NCBI GenBank assembly: GCA_900472175.1 | Contig: UCHD01000026.1 | Coordinates: 1-45,475 of the forward strand | Source: Hyphomicrobiales bacterium | Lineage (GTDB): Bacteria; Pseudomonadota; Alphaproteobacteria; Rhizobiales; Rhizobiaceae | DNA length: 45,475 bases | Direction: 5' to 3' | Shown: piece by piece, positions 25,126-35,134 of the stretch | Layout of the letters: each line of letters starts with the position of its first letter | Numbering within the stretch: the stretch's first letter is position 1 | Notes under the pieces: model-generated | The model's input: only the letters and a program-made list of their open reading frames with translations | Told to the model about the DNA's origin: nothing | The model's database searches: none | Translations under genes and position numbers: made by a program

Positions 25126-27312
25126 ATGCGCAAGACGAGTATCATTCTTTTCTGGGGCATTGTTTCGCTCTGCGTCATTGCGCTGGTCACTCTGCCGATC
25201 AATCTGCAGACCCAGTTGATCGCCAGCATCGCCGTAGTCACTTTCATGGCAGCCCTGAAGATCCTCAAGGCGGAGGGAACCTGGCGGCTCACCGCACTTG
25301 CCTTCGGCACGGCGATCGTGATGCGCTATGTCTACTGGCGCACGACCAGCACGCTGCCGCCAGTCAACCAGCTTGAAAACTTCATTCCAGCCTTCCTGCT
25401 TTATCTCGCTGAAATGTACAGCGTGATGATGCTGGCGCTCAGCTTGTTCGTCGTTGCCATGCCGCTGCCATCGCGCCCGTCGCGCGCAGCGACGGCGGGA
25501 AAATATCCAAGCGTCGATGTCTACGTGCCAACCTACAATGAAGACGCGCATCTTCTGGCCAATACGCTGGCCGCCGCAAAAGCCATGGACTACCCCGCCG
25601 ACAAGCTGACGGTCTGGCTGCTTGACGATGGGGGCACTCTGCAGAAGAGAAGCTCGGCAAACCTTCTCGAGAGCCAGACGGCCCAGTCCCGGCATCAGGA
25701 GTTGCAGACGCTTTGCGCCGATCTTGACGTCAAGTATCTGACACGCGACCGTAACGAGCATGCCAAGGCCGGCAATCTGAACAACGGCATGCAGCATTCT
25801 CAGGGCGAGCTTATTGCCGTCTTCGATGCCGACCATGCGCCTGCCCGGGATTTCCTTTTGGAGACGGTCGGCTATTTCGAGGACGACCCAAAGCTCTTCC
25901 TTGTTCAGACCCCGCACTTCTTTCTCAATCCCGACCCTGTCGAACGCAACCTGCAGACCTTCGAAAAGATGCCGAGCGAGAACGAGATGTTCTACGGCAT
26001 CATCCAGCGCGGCCTCGACAAGTGGAATGCCTCGTTCTTCTGTGGCTCGGCTGCGGTGTTGCGCCGTCAGGCCTTGGACCAGACCGGCGGTTTCAGCGGC
26101 GTCAGCATCACGGAAGATTGCGAAACGGCAATCGATCTTCACGCCAGCGGCTGGAACAGCGTCTATGTCGACCGGCCGCTGATCGCCGGGCTGCAGCCCG
26201 CGACCTTTGCCAGCTTCATCGGCCAGCGCAGCCGCTGGGCGCAGGGCATGATGCAGATCCTGCGCTTCAAGTTCCCACCGCTGAAGCGCGGCCTGTCGAT
26301 CCCGCAACGGCTCTGCTACATGTCATCGACATTGTTCTGGCTGTTTCCGTTCCCGCGGACGATCTTTCTGTTTGCGCCGCTCTGTTACCTGTTCTTCGAT
26401 CTGGAAATCTTCACCGCATCCGGCGGCGAGTTCCTGGGCTATACGCTTGCCTACATGCTCGTGAACCTGATGATGCAGAACTATCTGTATGGATCATTCC
26501 GTTGGCCCTGGATCTCGGAACTCTATGAATACGTTCAGACGGTTCATCTGCTGCCGGCCGTTGTCTCGGCGATCGTCAATCCGAGAAAGCCCAGCTTCAA
26601 GGTGACGGCAAAGGACGAGTCCGTTCTGGTCAGCCGGCTGTCGGAAATCAGCCGCCCGTTTTTCATCATCTTCGCGGTGCTGCTGCTTGCCCTGCTGGTC
26701 ACCATCTACCGTGTCTACACCGAACCCTACAAGGCGGATGTTACGCTGGTCGTCGGCGGCTGGAACCTGCTCAACCTCGTTCTGGCGGGATGTGCGCTCG
26801 GCGTCGTGTCCGAGCGTGGTGAGTTGTCCGCAACCCGGCGTGTCAAGGTCACGCGCCGATGTGAGTTCGGCCTTGGCGAGCAATGGTATCCGGCCACGAT
26901 CGATGACGTTTCGGTCTTTGGCGCCCGCATCAACGTCTACGCAAAGACAATCGGCTCGCCCGCCGTCGATACGCGCGGCTTGATCCGTTTCACACCCCAT
27001 GGCCGTGAGACCGCAGAAATCCTTCCGGTTGCCGTTCGCAACAGCCAGGTCGATGGCGACATCGTCACGATGGGTTGCCAATACCTGCCGGAAGCGGCGC
27101 GCGATCACAGTCTCGTCGCCGATCTGATTTTTGCAAATTCCCAGCAATGGACAGAATTCCAGTTGTCGCGTCGCGGCAATCCGGGCCTCTTTCGGGGTAC
27201 GCTCTGGTTCTTTGGGCTGGCCTTCTATCAGACCAGCCGGGGACTCGCTTATTTCTTCAGCAATCGTGGGGCAGACGGCAAGTCCCGGGCTGCTGCGGGA
27301 GCGAAAAAATGA
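25126..27312 (+). CDS. bcsA: Cellulose synthase catalytic subunit (UDP-forming)
   Basis: BcsA polymerises UDP-glucose into beta-1,4-glucan and threads it through the inner membrane. About eight membrane helices surround a GT2 domain with VDVYVPTYNED, DDGG (167-170), DADH (234-237), FFCGS (305-309), TED (329-331, catalytic base) and QRSRW (367-371). A C-terminal PilZ domain (about 570-670) includes DVSVFG (594-599), the D/N-x-S-x-x-G half of the c-di-GMP site. The other half, RxxxR, is not at normal spacing: the arginines are R571 and R572, and the residues four before them are Leu567 and Ser568. At 728 aa it is normal for rhizobial BcsA. The stop overlaps the bcsB start (ATGA). Confidence 0.96.
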   Translation: MRKTSIILFWGIVSLCVIALVTLPINLQTQLIASIAVVTFMAALKILKAEGTWRLTALAFGTAIVMRYVYWRTTSTLPPVNQLENFIPAFLLYLAEMYSVMMLALSLFVVAMPLPSRPSRAATAGKYPSVDVYVPTYNEDAHLLANTLAAAKAMDYPADKLTVWLLDDGGTLQKRSSANLLESQTAQSRHQELQTLCADLDVKYLTRDRNEHAKAGNLNNGMQHSQGELIAVFDADHAPARDFLLETVGYFEDDPKLFLVQTPHFFLNPDPVERNLQTFEKMPSENEMFYGIIQRGLDKWNASFFCGSAAVLRRQALDQTGGFSGVSITEDCETAIDLHASGWNSVYVDRPLIAGLQPATFASFIGQRSRWAQGMMQILRFKFPPLKRGLSIPQRLCYMSSTLFWLFPFPRTIFLFAPLCYLFFDLEIFTASGGEFLGYTLAYMLVNLMMQNYLYGSFRWPWISELYEYVQTVHLLPAVVSAIVNPRKPSFKVTAKDESVLVSRLSEISRPFFIIFAVLLLALLVTIYRVYTEPYKADVTLVVGGWNLLNLVLAGCALGVVSERGELSATRRVKVTRRCEFGLGEQWYPATIDDVSVFGARINVYAKTIGSPAVDTRGLIRFTPHGRETAEILPVAVRNSQVDGDIVTMGCQYLPEAARDHSLVADLIFANSQQWTEFQLSRRGNPGLFRGTLWFFGLAFYQTSRGLAYFFSNRGADGKSRAAAGAKK

Positions 27313-29660
27313 CCAAGGCCGTAATTCTCGCTCTCACACTGCTCGCTTTGCCGGCTGGCTCCCTCCACGCCCAGGGGCTCCCCTTCGACATGACGCCCGA
27401 GCGTCCCGCCTCGGATAGCCCGGTCGTCACGACACCCCCGGCAGATCAGGGCGAAAATCCGCAAGGCTCCCAGCCGGTAACCGTTGCACCTGCTCCCGAA
27501 GCGGTCGAAGCAGTGCCCTTCCAGCGATACATCTTGCCGGAAGGCAGTCTTGGACTGACCGGCGAGTTCGAAGATCGCCTCTGGTCCGTCTATCTCACCC
27601 CTCAGCAAGCCGCTGCCGGCGCAAAACTTAACCTTGGCTATCAGAATTCGATTTTTGTGGCACCGGAAACGTCGCGCCTGACGGTCGAGGTGAACAATAC
27701 CAAGATTGCCGAGGAACCCATCCGCTCCTCAGAAACAATCTCGGAACTCGGTCTCAATCTTCCCAAGGACCTGCTGAAGCCGGGCTCCAACCTGATCCGT
27801 CTGCGCTCCAACCAGCGCCACCGTACCGACTGCTCCATTCAATCGACCTACGAGCTCTGGTCGAACATCGACGCAGAAAAGACCTTTCTCAGCTTTGCAG
27901 GTAACGCGCCACTGACGATGCAAAGCCTTGACGATATCAGGGCCATCGGCGTTGATGAAAGCGGCCTTACCCGGTTCAATTTTGTCGTGCCGGCACTGGA
28001 ACAGCCCGGCTCGACCGTTCCATTGATGCGCCTTGCACAAGGCCTGGCAGTTCTAGCCGACATGCCGAACCAGTCCTTCTCGTTCGACACCAACAAGCTG
28101 ATGCCGTCCGGCCCTGGCGAAATGACTGTCCTCGTCGGCACACCCGCGGAGCTTTCGCCGCTGTTTCCGGCCTTGCCGGATGGGGCTACGTCCGCGCCCG
28201 TTGCCGGCTTTGTCCAGGACCCGAGAACCGGACTGCCGGTCCTGGTGATCACCGGGCCGACATGGGAGGCGATCCGGAGTGCGATCGAAAGCATCGTTGC
28301 GCCGACCGACATTGCCGTCCCGGTTCGCCGCGACGTGATTACCACGCAGCGCTGGCGCTCTCCGGACGCGCCGTTCCTGTTTGCCGATACCCGGCTTCAA
28401 TTTTCGCAACTGGGACTGAAGACGGAGGAATTCTCCGGCAGGCGATTCCGCACGGATTTCACCATCGGTATTCCGTCGGATTTTTATGCTTCCGCTTACG
28501 GCGAAGCCGTGATCCTGCTGGACGCAGCCTATTCGGCGGCCGTCCTGCCGGGCAGCCATATCGACGTCTATGTCAATGACAGCATCGCCTCCACGGTTCC
28601 GATCACTTCGTCGGGCGGTGGCCTGCTGCGTCATCTGCCGATCAACGTGACGATGCGTCATTTTCGTCCGGGCGTGAATACGATTGCAATCGAAGCCATC
28701 TTGCAGACTGAAGCCGACAAGGTCTGTGCACCCGGGACAACCGGCGCGGACAGCCCGCGCTTTGCACTGTTCGATACGTCGGAATTCCACATGCCGGACT
28801 TTGCCCGCGTCGGCCAACTGCCCAATCTTGCGGCGACGGCAGGAACAGGAGCGCCTTACAACAGGAGCGTTGATCCTGTTCCGCTGTTCCTGGATCGCGT
28901 CGATGCCAATACCCTTTCGGCGGCCGCGACATTCCTCGGAAGGCTCGCCACCGGCGCCGGCCATCCGCTTGCAGTCGAAACAATTGCATCCCCGGCACTG
29001 ATCGGCAACAGAAGCGCATTGTTCATCGGCTCCCTGTCCCAAATGCCGCCGATGGTTTTCACGCAGATGAACATCTCCGAGGCAAGCCGCAATACATGGG
29101 GGCCGGATACAGGCGCTCAAGCAGCGGGTGTCGATACGCAAGCCGCCTACAACGAATGGCGAGACAAATTGAAGGGTGGGTTGTTCAGCGGCCCGATCAG
29201 CACGCTTGAGGGGTGGCTGAAGCAGAATTTCGATATCACGCTCTCATCCCTACGGTTCGCACCGAGATCTGAAAGCAGCTTCATGCCATCGAGCGCGGCA
29301 TCGCTGCTGATGGCGCAGTCATCTAGTCCCGACGGAACGGGAACGTGGACTGTCCTGGCGGCGCCAACAGGAAAGGAACTGCGCGACAGCATGCAGGCTC
29401 TCAGCGGTCACACCAACTGGGCACAGCTTTCTGGGCGTATTTCGACCTACGAGGCCGGCACTCGGACGGTGCAGACCGTGCCGGTGAACAGCTTCCAGTT
29501 CATACCGACGCAGGCCGGATCATTCTCCAATTACCGCCTGATCGCCGCCAACTGGTTGTCAACGAACATCCTGTCCTATGCGGTGCTGCTCGCCGTTCTT
29601 GCCGTGATACTGGGATTGGCGACCGCGGCATTGCTTGGCAATCTCGGACGGCGGCAATGA
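27309..29660 (+). CDS. bcsB: Cellulose synthase periplasmic subunit BcsB
   Basis: BcsB is a periplasmic protein anchored by a C-terminal helix. It binds BcsA and guides the glucan outward through carbohydrate-binding and flavodoxin-like domains. A signal peptide (ALTLLALPAGSLHAQG) is followed by YILPEGSLGLTGEF, conserved RHRTDCSIQSTYELW, the flavodoxin-like segments (VLVITGPTWEAI) and a C-terminal membrane segment (ILSYAVLLAVLAVILGLATA). ATG at 27309 overlaps the bcsA stop; the upstream part of the longer frame is shadow. At 783 aa it is normal. Confidence 0.95.
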   Translation: MTKAVILALTLLALPAGSLHAQGLPFDMTPERPASDSPVVTTPPADQGENPQGSQPVTVAPAPEAVEAVPFQRYILPEGSLGLTGEFEDRLWSVYLTPQQAAAGAKLNLGYQNSIFVAPETSRLTVEVNNTKIAEEPIRSSETISELGLNLPKDLLKPGSNLIRLRSNQRHRTDCSIQSTYELWSNIDAEKTFLSFAGNAPLTMQSLDDIRAIGVDESGLTRFNFVVPALEQPGSTVPLMRLAQGLAVLADMPNQSFSFDTNKLMPSGPGEMTVLVGTPAELSPLFPALPDGATSAPVAGFVQDPRTGLPVLVITGPTWEAIRSAIESIVAPTDIAVPVRRDVITTQRWRSPDAPFLFADTRLQFSQLGLKTEEFSGRRFRTDFTIGIPSDFYASAYGEAVILLDAAYSAAVLPGSHIDVYVNDSIASTVPITSSGGGLLRHLPINVTMRHFRPGVNTIAIEAILQTEADKVCAPGTTGADSPRFALFDTSEFHMPDFARVGQLPNLAATAGTGAPYNRSVDPVPLFLDRVDANTLSAAATFLGRLATGAGHPLAVETIASPALIGNRSALFIGSLSQMPPMVFTQMNISEASRNTWGPDTGAQAAGVDTQAAYNEWRDKLKGGLFSGPISTLEGWLKQNFDITLSSLRFAPRSESSFMPSSAASLLMAQSSSPDGTGTWTVLAAPTGKELRDSMQALSGHTNWAQLSGRISTYEAGTRTVQTVPVNSFQFIPTQAGSFSNYRLIAANWLSTNILSYAVLLAVLAVILGLATAALLGNLGRRQ

Positions 29661-30709
29661 GGGGAAAACTGCTGGCGGCCTTCCTTGCAGGACTGTTCAG
29701 CTTCTGTCTGGCGAGCACTCCGGCGTCCGCACAGCAACCCTTGATCGCCGCCGAGGCCTGGCAAGCCTACAAGGCGAAATTTCTCGATCCTGGCGGCCGT
29801 ATCGTTGATGACGCCAACGGCAATATCAGCCATAGCGAAGGGCAGGGCTATGGGCTGCTGCTGTCCGTGCTTGCAAACAGCCCTGCGGATTTCGAACTGA
29901 TCTGGTCTTTTACGCGCACCGAGCTGCTGTTGCGCAGCGATGGCCTGGCCGCCTGGAAATGGAACCCCGCCAGCAAACCGCATGTCACCGACATCAACAA
30001 TGCGACGGATGGCGACATCCTGATTGCCTATGCACTCGGCCTCGCCGGAAAACAGTGGAACCGGCCGGACTACATCAAGAATGGCACCAGCATTGCCCGC
30101 GCCATTCTCGATAAAACCGTTATTCAAAATTCGGGGCGGACGCTGCTTTTACCGGCCGCCAACGGATTTTCCGCCAAAGACCGTGATGACGGCCCCGTCA
30201 TCAACCCCTCCTACTGGGTTTTCGAAGCCTTTCCGGTGCTGGATCAACTGGCGCCGTCGCCGGTTTGGGCCAAGCTGCGGGCCGACGGCATCGCGCTCCT
30301 CGGCGAATTGCGTTTTGGTCCGAAGCAGCTCTCCTCAGATTGGGTATCCCTGAAATCGCCACCGGGACCGGCAACCGGATTTCCTGCCGAGTTCGGATAC
30401 AACGCCCTGCGCATCCCGCTCTATCTCGCACGGGGAGGGGTAACGGACCGGGACCTGTTGACGAGATTGATGCGGGGAACATCCGGTGCAACCGGAATAT
30501 ACACAACTATAGATATAGATTCAGGTCTACCCAAGGACAACCTTGCCGATCCGGGTTATCAAATAATTAACCATATTCTGGCCTGTGTGGTGAACAAGAC
30601 AGCCGTGCCGGAAGATTTGAAGCAATTCGCGCCGACCCGCTATTATCCTTCGACGCTCCATTTGTTGGGGCTATCATTTATAGCTGCTCAGCAGCGGGAG
30701 TGCTCATGA
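29657..30709 (+). CDS. bcsZ: Periplasmic GH8 endo-beta-1,4-glucanase BcsZ (CelC-type)
   Basis: BcsZ trims nascent cellulose in the periplasm and is needed for normal polymer yield. A signal peptide (LFSFCLASTPASA) is followed by the GH8 domain with the general-acid Glu61 in SEGQGYGLLL, conserved ATDGDILIAYAL and NPSYWVFEAFP. At the position where E. coli BcsZ has its base Asp in an SYD-type motif, this protein reads GYNALRIPLYL (Asn249, codon at 30401-30403). That may indicate a different GH8 subgroup or an altered base. ATG at 29657 overlaps the bcsB stop (ATGA). It is 350 aa and overlaps bcsK by four bases. Confidence 0.93.
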   Translation: MRGKLLAAFLAGLFSFCLASTPASAQQPLIAAEAWQAYKAKFLDPGGRIVDDANGNISHSEGQGYGLLLSVLANSPADFELIWSFTRTELLLRSDGLAAWKWNPASKPHVTDINNATDGDILIAYALGLAGKQWNRPDYIKNGTSIARAILDKTVIQNSGRTLLLPAANGFSAKDRDDGPVINPSYWVFEAFPVLDQLAPSPVWAKLRADGIALLGELRFGPKQLSSDWVSLKSPPGPATGFPAEFGYNALRIPLYLARGGVTDRDLLTRLMRGTSGATGIYTTIDIDSGLPKDNLADPGYQIINHILACVVNKTAVPEDLKQFAPTRYYPSTLHLLGLSFIAAQQRECS

Positions 30710-32862
30710 AGTCGACCTTCATCGCATTGTCAGCAGCGGTCATCGCCATCGGTGTCGTCGGGATGAACAAGCCCGACTACATCAAAAATGCGATGCGTTC
30801 GCTTTCGCTGATGGATGCGGAAGAACCTGTTACGCTGTCGCCGCGCCTTGCCCAGCAGCCGGACAGGAGCGCTAGTGCGCCGGTGTTCCGGGAAATCAAA
30901 CGCTCCGCCCGGCCGGTCCTCGATACGGTGGTAACTGCTGCAACGGCGGCGACGGTCGATGAAAGCGCGCTGCGCTATTTTGCCAGCCGTGGCGATACGG
31001 CAAGGCTGCAGGCGGAAATCTCCCGCCTGAAGGCGCTCTACCCGGATTGGGTACCGCCGAAGGATCCATTGGCGGTTCCTCAAAATGAGGACAAGCAGCT
31101 GGAGACGATGTGGGATCTCTATGCGCAAGCCCGTTATGCCGAAGTCCGCAAGGCCATAGCCGAACGCCAGGTCGCGGAACCCGCATGGAAACCGCCGGCG
31201 GATCTGATTGACCGGCTCACAGTTGCCGAAGCCCGCACACGGCTGGTCAATGCCTCGGATTTGAAACAGTATGAAACCGTCGTGCGGATCGGCTCGGAAA
31301 CGCCGAGCCTGCTCACCTGCAGCGAGGTCGATGTCCTGTGGCGCGTCGCCGAGGCATTCTTCAATACCGACAAGGCGCAGCGCGCGACCGACGCCTATGC
31401 CTATATCCTGAACAATTGCCAGAATGCTGCCGAGCGCCTTGCCACGGTGCAAAAGGCCGCCGCACTTCTTCCCGCCAAGAGCGTCGAGGATCTTCTCGCC
31501 AAGGAAAAGACCGCGCCGGACGGTACCATGGAGTTCGACAGCATCCGCGACGATCTCGCGCGCCGGTTTGTCGCCGAAGCCAATGCTGACGGAAAGCTCG
31601 TCGTCCCACCGCAATATCTTTCGCGGGTTGAGCGCCTTGCAGAGACCGGTGGCCTTGCCTCCGATGCGCTGTTGCTCGGCTGGTATTACCTGCCGCGTGC
31701 CGACATGGAAGCCGCGGAAAAATGGTTCCGCAAGGCGCGTGACAAGGAAGATACGGCATCTGCCTCGCAAGGCCTGGCACTGACCCTGATAGACCGTAAC
31801 GATCAGCTTGCAGCAGAAGACACGATGTATCGCTGGCGCGATGATTCCAAGGACGCAAAGGCTGTCTACCTTGCCGCCACGGCCAACCTGCTGGCGCTTG
31901 AGCCGCCGGTTGCTATCCCCGCCGATATCCTGAAGCGGATCGCTGCCGAGGTGATCAAATCGCGCGATGCGTCGACCGCCCAGCAATTCGGCTGGTATGC
32001 CCGCGCGCTGAACCAACCGCAAACGGCCCTGCAATGGTTCCGGACCGCACTCGGCTGGAAACTCGATGATGAGCCCTCCGCTTACGGGCTGGCGGTCACC
32101 TATCAGCAACTGGACGACCTGAAGGGGCTCTCAGAAATCCAGCGCCTGTGGGCGGGACGCTCGGAGCGTATTGCCAAGGTCGGCGAAGTCGAAGAGCCGG
32201 ATACGGCGAGGCGGCAGGTGCCGGTTGTGAATGAAACGGTCGTCGTCAGGCAACAGGAGCGGACAATCGCGGCCTCCCGAGAGCCGGATTACGCTCGGTC
32301 AGAGCAGGTCACAGCTACGCGGCCGCGCAGGACCGTTTCGGTCGATCGCGGCTGCAAATCCACGATCAATCCGCAAACGCTGGCACCTGAAGCCGCTTTG
32401 ACGCGCGGCTGGTGCCTGATGGAGCGCAACAGGCCGATGGAAGCGGCCGCGGCTTTCGAGGTTGGCATGCTCGGTTCCTCGGCAAAAACACGCGAGGATG
32501 CAGCGTATGGCCAAAGCCTCGCCTATCTGCGCGCCGGTCTCTCAAGCAAGGCTGCGGTCTCTGCGATCAAGGCGCCGCAAAGCCGGAAACGGGCTTTCGA
32601 ACTGCAACAGGCGATCCTCGCCGACAAAGCTGTCGCCGCTTTTGATGCCGGCCGCGCCCGCGAGGCCTTGCTTGTCCTTGACCAATTGAAGCAACTTGGC
32701 CCCGAAAGAACCGACCTGCTGTCACTGAGAGGGTATGCCTATCTCCGGATGAAACGCTACGCCGATGCGCGGCGGGTCTTCGAAGCATTGGCTTCCATCG
32801 GCAATCGCGATGGCCAGCGCGGGCTCGGCATTCTCTACCAGATATTCAACGACAAGGATTGA
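30706..32862 (+). CDS. bcsK: TPR-repeat cellulose export-associated protein, BcsK-like
   Basis: This 718-aa protein has an N-terminal hydrophobic anchor (TFIALSAAVIAIGVVGM) and a body of tetratricopeptide-like helical repeats, for example WYYLPRADMEAAEKWFRKA, WYARALNQPQTALQWFRTA and RGYAYLRMKRYADARRVFEA. In type III cellulose operons a TPR protein (BcsK) replaces the TPR part of BcsC and probably scaffolds export through the periplasm. ATG at 30706 overlaps the bcsZ stop and has GGGAG five bases upstream. No outer-membrane beta-barrel domain is present. It closes the bcsNABZK operon. Confidence 0.82.
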   Translation: MKSTFIALSAAVIAIGVVGMNKPDYIKNAMRSLSLMDAEEPVTLSPRLAQQPDRSASAPVFREIKRSARPVLDTVVTAATAATVDESALRYFASRGDTARLQAEISRLKALYPDWVPPKDPLAVPQNEDKQLETMWDLYAQARYAEVRKAIAERQVAEPAWKPPADLIDRLTVAEARTRLVNASDLKQYETVVRIGSETPSLLTCSEVDVLWRVAEAFFNTDKAQRATDAYAYILNNCQNAAERLATVQKAAALLPAKSVEDLLAKEKTAPDGTMEFDSIRDDLARRFVAEANADGKLVVPPQYLSRVERLAETGGLASDALLLGWYYLPRADMEAAEKWFRKARDKEDTASASQGLALTLIDRNDQLAAEDTMYRWRDDSKDAKAVYLAATANLLALEPPVAIPADILKRIAAEVIKSRDASTAQQFGWYARALNQPQTALQWFRTALGWKLDDEPSAYGLAVTYQQLDDLKGLSEIQRLWAGRSERIAKVGEVEEPDTARRQVPVVNETVVVRQQERTIAASREPDYARSEQVTATRPRRTVSVDRGCKSTINPQTLAPEAALTRGWCLMERNRPMEAAAAFEVGMLGSSAKTREDAAYGQSLAYLRAGLSSKAAVSAIKAPQSRKRAFELQQAILADKAVAAFDAGRAREALLVLDQLKQLGPERTDLLSLRGYAYLRMKRYADARRVFEALASIGNRDGQRGLGILYQIFNDKD

Positions 32863-32942
32863 CCGCAACGAAATGTCCGCCGCCCGCCCGAACGGTAGTC
32901 ATTCATGTGCTATCGCAGGGCCCGGTGTTCAAGCAAGTGCGT

Positions 32943-34331
32943 CTATCGTGGCAACTCCTCACCCGCCGTTGCCGCGGCATCGCGTGAATTGCTTTCCCGT
33001 ACCCGTACCAGCCGGAAAAATCTTGCGGGGAGTACCACAGCACTCAGGGAAAGCCCGGTTGCAAATCCAATCCACACGCCCAAGGGACCGACGGAAGTAT
33101 GGAAAGCCAGGAAATAGCCCAGGGGTAGGGCCAGCAGCCAGTATGAAACGATAGACATAGCCGACGGCCACTTGGTGTCGTTCAGCCCGCGCAGCGCGCC
33201 GAGGCCGGTAGACTGCAATCCGTCCACCACCTGCATCAGCGCGACCACGATAAACATACTGGATGCCAGCGCTATCACGGGCGTGTCGTCGCTAAGGGCT
33301 TCGGCGATTGAGCGGCCCGCAAAAATCAGCGCAATCATGGCCGCAAGCATCCACAGCGCCACGAAGCCGAACGTTGCCATTCCGATTGGCCGGAGCCGTT
33401 CCGGCTGACCCGAGCCGTCTGCCTGTGCGATACGGATAGCAACGGCAGTCGCCATTCCAAGCGGTAACATATAAAGCGTTGTACCAATCGAGTTGACGAT
33501 CTGATTGGCTGCAAGCGCTCCCGCACCGAACCAGCCGAGAATGAAGGTCGCCATCGCGACCGCTCCCGCCTCGGCGAGATAACTGATCCCAAGTGGCAAC
33601 CCCTGCAAAAACTGCTGCCAGATACCCTTGCCCGATACCACAGCGCGTAGCCGGAAGCGACGCATCGCCAACGCGCGGCGCCAATAGAAATAGGCGGCGG
33701 CAAGCGCGATCGTCTCAGCCAGGACACTGGCAAGACCCGAGCCGAGAATGCCCAGCGCCGGGATGGGGCCGAACCCGTAAATCAAGAGATAGTTCAGCGG
33801 CACGTTGATCACCACGCCGAGGAAAGCAAACCCGACCGCCAGCCAGGGCCTGTCTGTGGCGTCGAGCAGGGATTTCAGCACGAGAAAGACCGAGAAGGGC
33901 AGCATGAACAGCGCCATCGGCACCCAGTAGAGCAGCGCCTGATCTTCCGGCAGGCCCATCAACCGCACGATCGGCATCAGTGCCAACATGACCACCGCCG
34001 CGAGTGCCCCGGATATCAGCGCCATCAGCATGCCATGCCGGACAGCCGAACTGACCATGCGGGCATCCCGCGCGCCAAAGCCACTGGCCATCGACACACC
34101 GGCGACCGATATGACACCGTAAAGCATTGCTGTCAGCAGCATATGAACTGCCATGACCAGCGCGACGATAGCCAGAACCTCCGTCCCAAGCGGCGCCAGC
34201 ATGATCGTATCGGTAATGCCGATCAGGGAACTGGCAGATAGCCCCAAGACCAAGGGAACAGATAGCTTTATCAGCGAAGGCAGTTCCGAAATGACGTGAA
34301 CGATATGCAGTTTTCTGGCAGGCGGCCCCAT
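32943..34331 (-). CDS. MATE-family multidrug/toxin efflux transporter
   Basis: This is an inner-membrane Na+- or H+-driven exporter of cationic drugs and toxic metabolites. The 462 aa form about twelve hydrophobic helices. NorM/DinF-type features include SVPLVLGLSASSLIGITDTIML near the N-terminus, GVISVAGVSMASGFGARDARM and the duplicated second half with WFGAGALAANQIVNSIG. ATG at 34331 is chosen; the upstream GAGA is a weak ribosome binding site. It converges with bcsK, leaving 80 bp between the two stops, and has no functional tie to its neighbours that I can see. Confidence 0.9.
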   Translation of the reverse strand: MGPPARKLHIVHVISELPSLIKLSVPLVLGLSASSLIGITDTIMLAPLGTEVLAIVALVMAVHMLLTAMLYGVISVAGVSMASGFGARDARMVSSAVRHGMLMALISGALAAVVMLALMPIVRLMGLPEDQALLYWVPMALFMLPFSVFLVLKSLLDATDRPWLAVGFAFLGVVINVPLNYLLIYGFGPIPALGILGSGLASVLAETIALAAAYFYWRRALAMRRFRLRAVVSGKGIWQQFLQGLPLGISYLAEAGAVAMATFILGWFGAGALAANQIVNSIGTTLYMLPLGMATAVAIRIAQADGSGQPERLRPIGMATFGFVALWMLAAMIALIFAGRSIAEALSDDTPVIALASSMFIVVALMQVVDGLQSTGLGALRGLNDTKWPSAMSIVSYWLLALPLGYFLAFHTSVGPLGVWIGFATGLSLSAVVLPARFFRLVRVRESNSRDAAATAGEELPR

Positions 34332-34519
34332 CGGTCTCTAACTATCCCCGTTTTGAGCAATTGCGCTCACGTAATGCCTTCCGGCCAATCCACCCTGAGC
34401 GAATCTCCGATCCGCTTCAGATGGGCACACACAACCCGATATGCAACCACCTTCGCCACCAGATAGCACAACCAACTGCATGTTCCAGCGGATATGGATT
34501 CAATCAGACGGAACCATCG

Positions 34520-35038
34520 CGTTTGCACGGAATTGTCAATATCGCCATTGACGATGTCAGCTATCTGCTGGCGTCGCAGGATTCGATCCGGAGGTCCCTT
34601 TATTGGCGGCTGGTGCGTGCCTTTGGCGGGGCGCAAGCGCGGCTCTACGATACCACTGATGACCTCATGGAGGCGCTCCGCGCCGGGGAACTGGATATCT
34701 TGTACGACGTCCCGCTCTCCGCATTGCCTATCGGCAACGGTATGCTTGAGGGCATGGAGATCATAGCCCCCCAGGACTACGTGCTCGCTGTTCCGTGGGT
34801 CGCGTTCATGCCGGAAGGAGCATCTAATCTCCACGGCGCACGGTCCGCACTTCGCGCGCTGCTTTCGCCGCTGAGCAAGTCAGCACTGTCGGAGGTTGGA
34901 TTCAATTATCCCAAAAATTTCGCTGGGCTTGAAGGCCTCCAGCGCATTGAACTCGGCCCGGAACTTCTGGTGTTTCGTGACACGATCAAACGCAGCAAGT
35001 TCATCCTCGATGTATGGTTCCAAATGGTTGTCGGTTGA
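34520..35038 (+). pseudogene. Remnant of a type-2 periplasmic binding protein-like gene
   Basis: The frame carries about 170 residues of sensible protein sequence starting near GIVNIAIDDVSYLLASQD. It continues through LYWRLVRAFGGAQARLYDTT, a binding-protein-like AGELDILYDVPLSAL segment and VLAVPWVAFMPEGA, to a stop at 35036-35038. Upstream in the same frame the sequence is arginine-, proline- and histidine-rich and unlike a signal peptide, so the N-terminal half appears lost. It resembles the C-terminal lobe of iron- or organic-acid-type binding proteins, but the family is uncertain. It could instead be a short intact protein of unknown type. Confidence 0.45.
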
Positions 35039-35134
35039 GAGTACTATGACATGATACTAAACCGGCCGTTGCCGGGGCCGCGATAATGGTCCCTACGAAT
35101 GTGGGCTCACGTTCTTGCCCAAGGCGCAGCAGTG

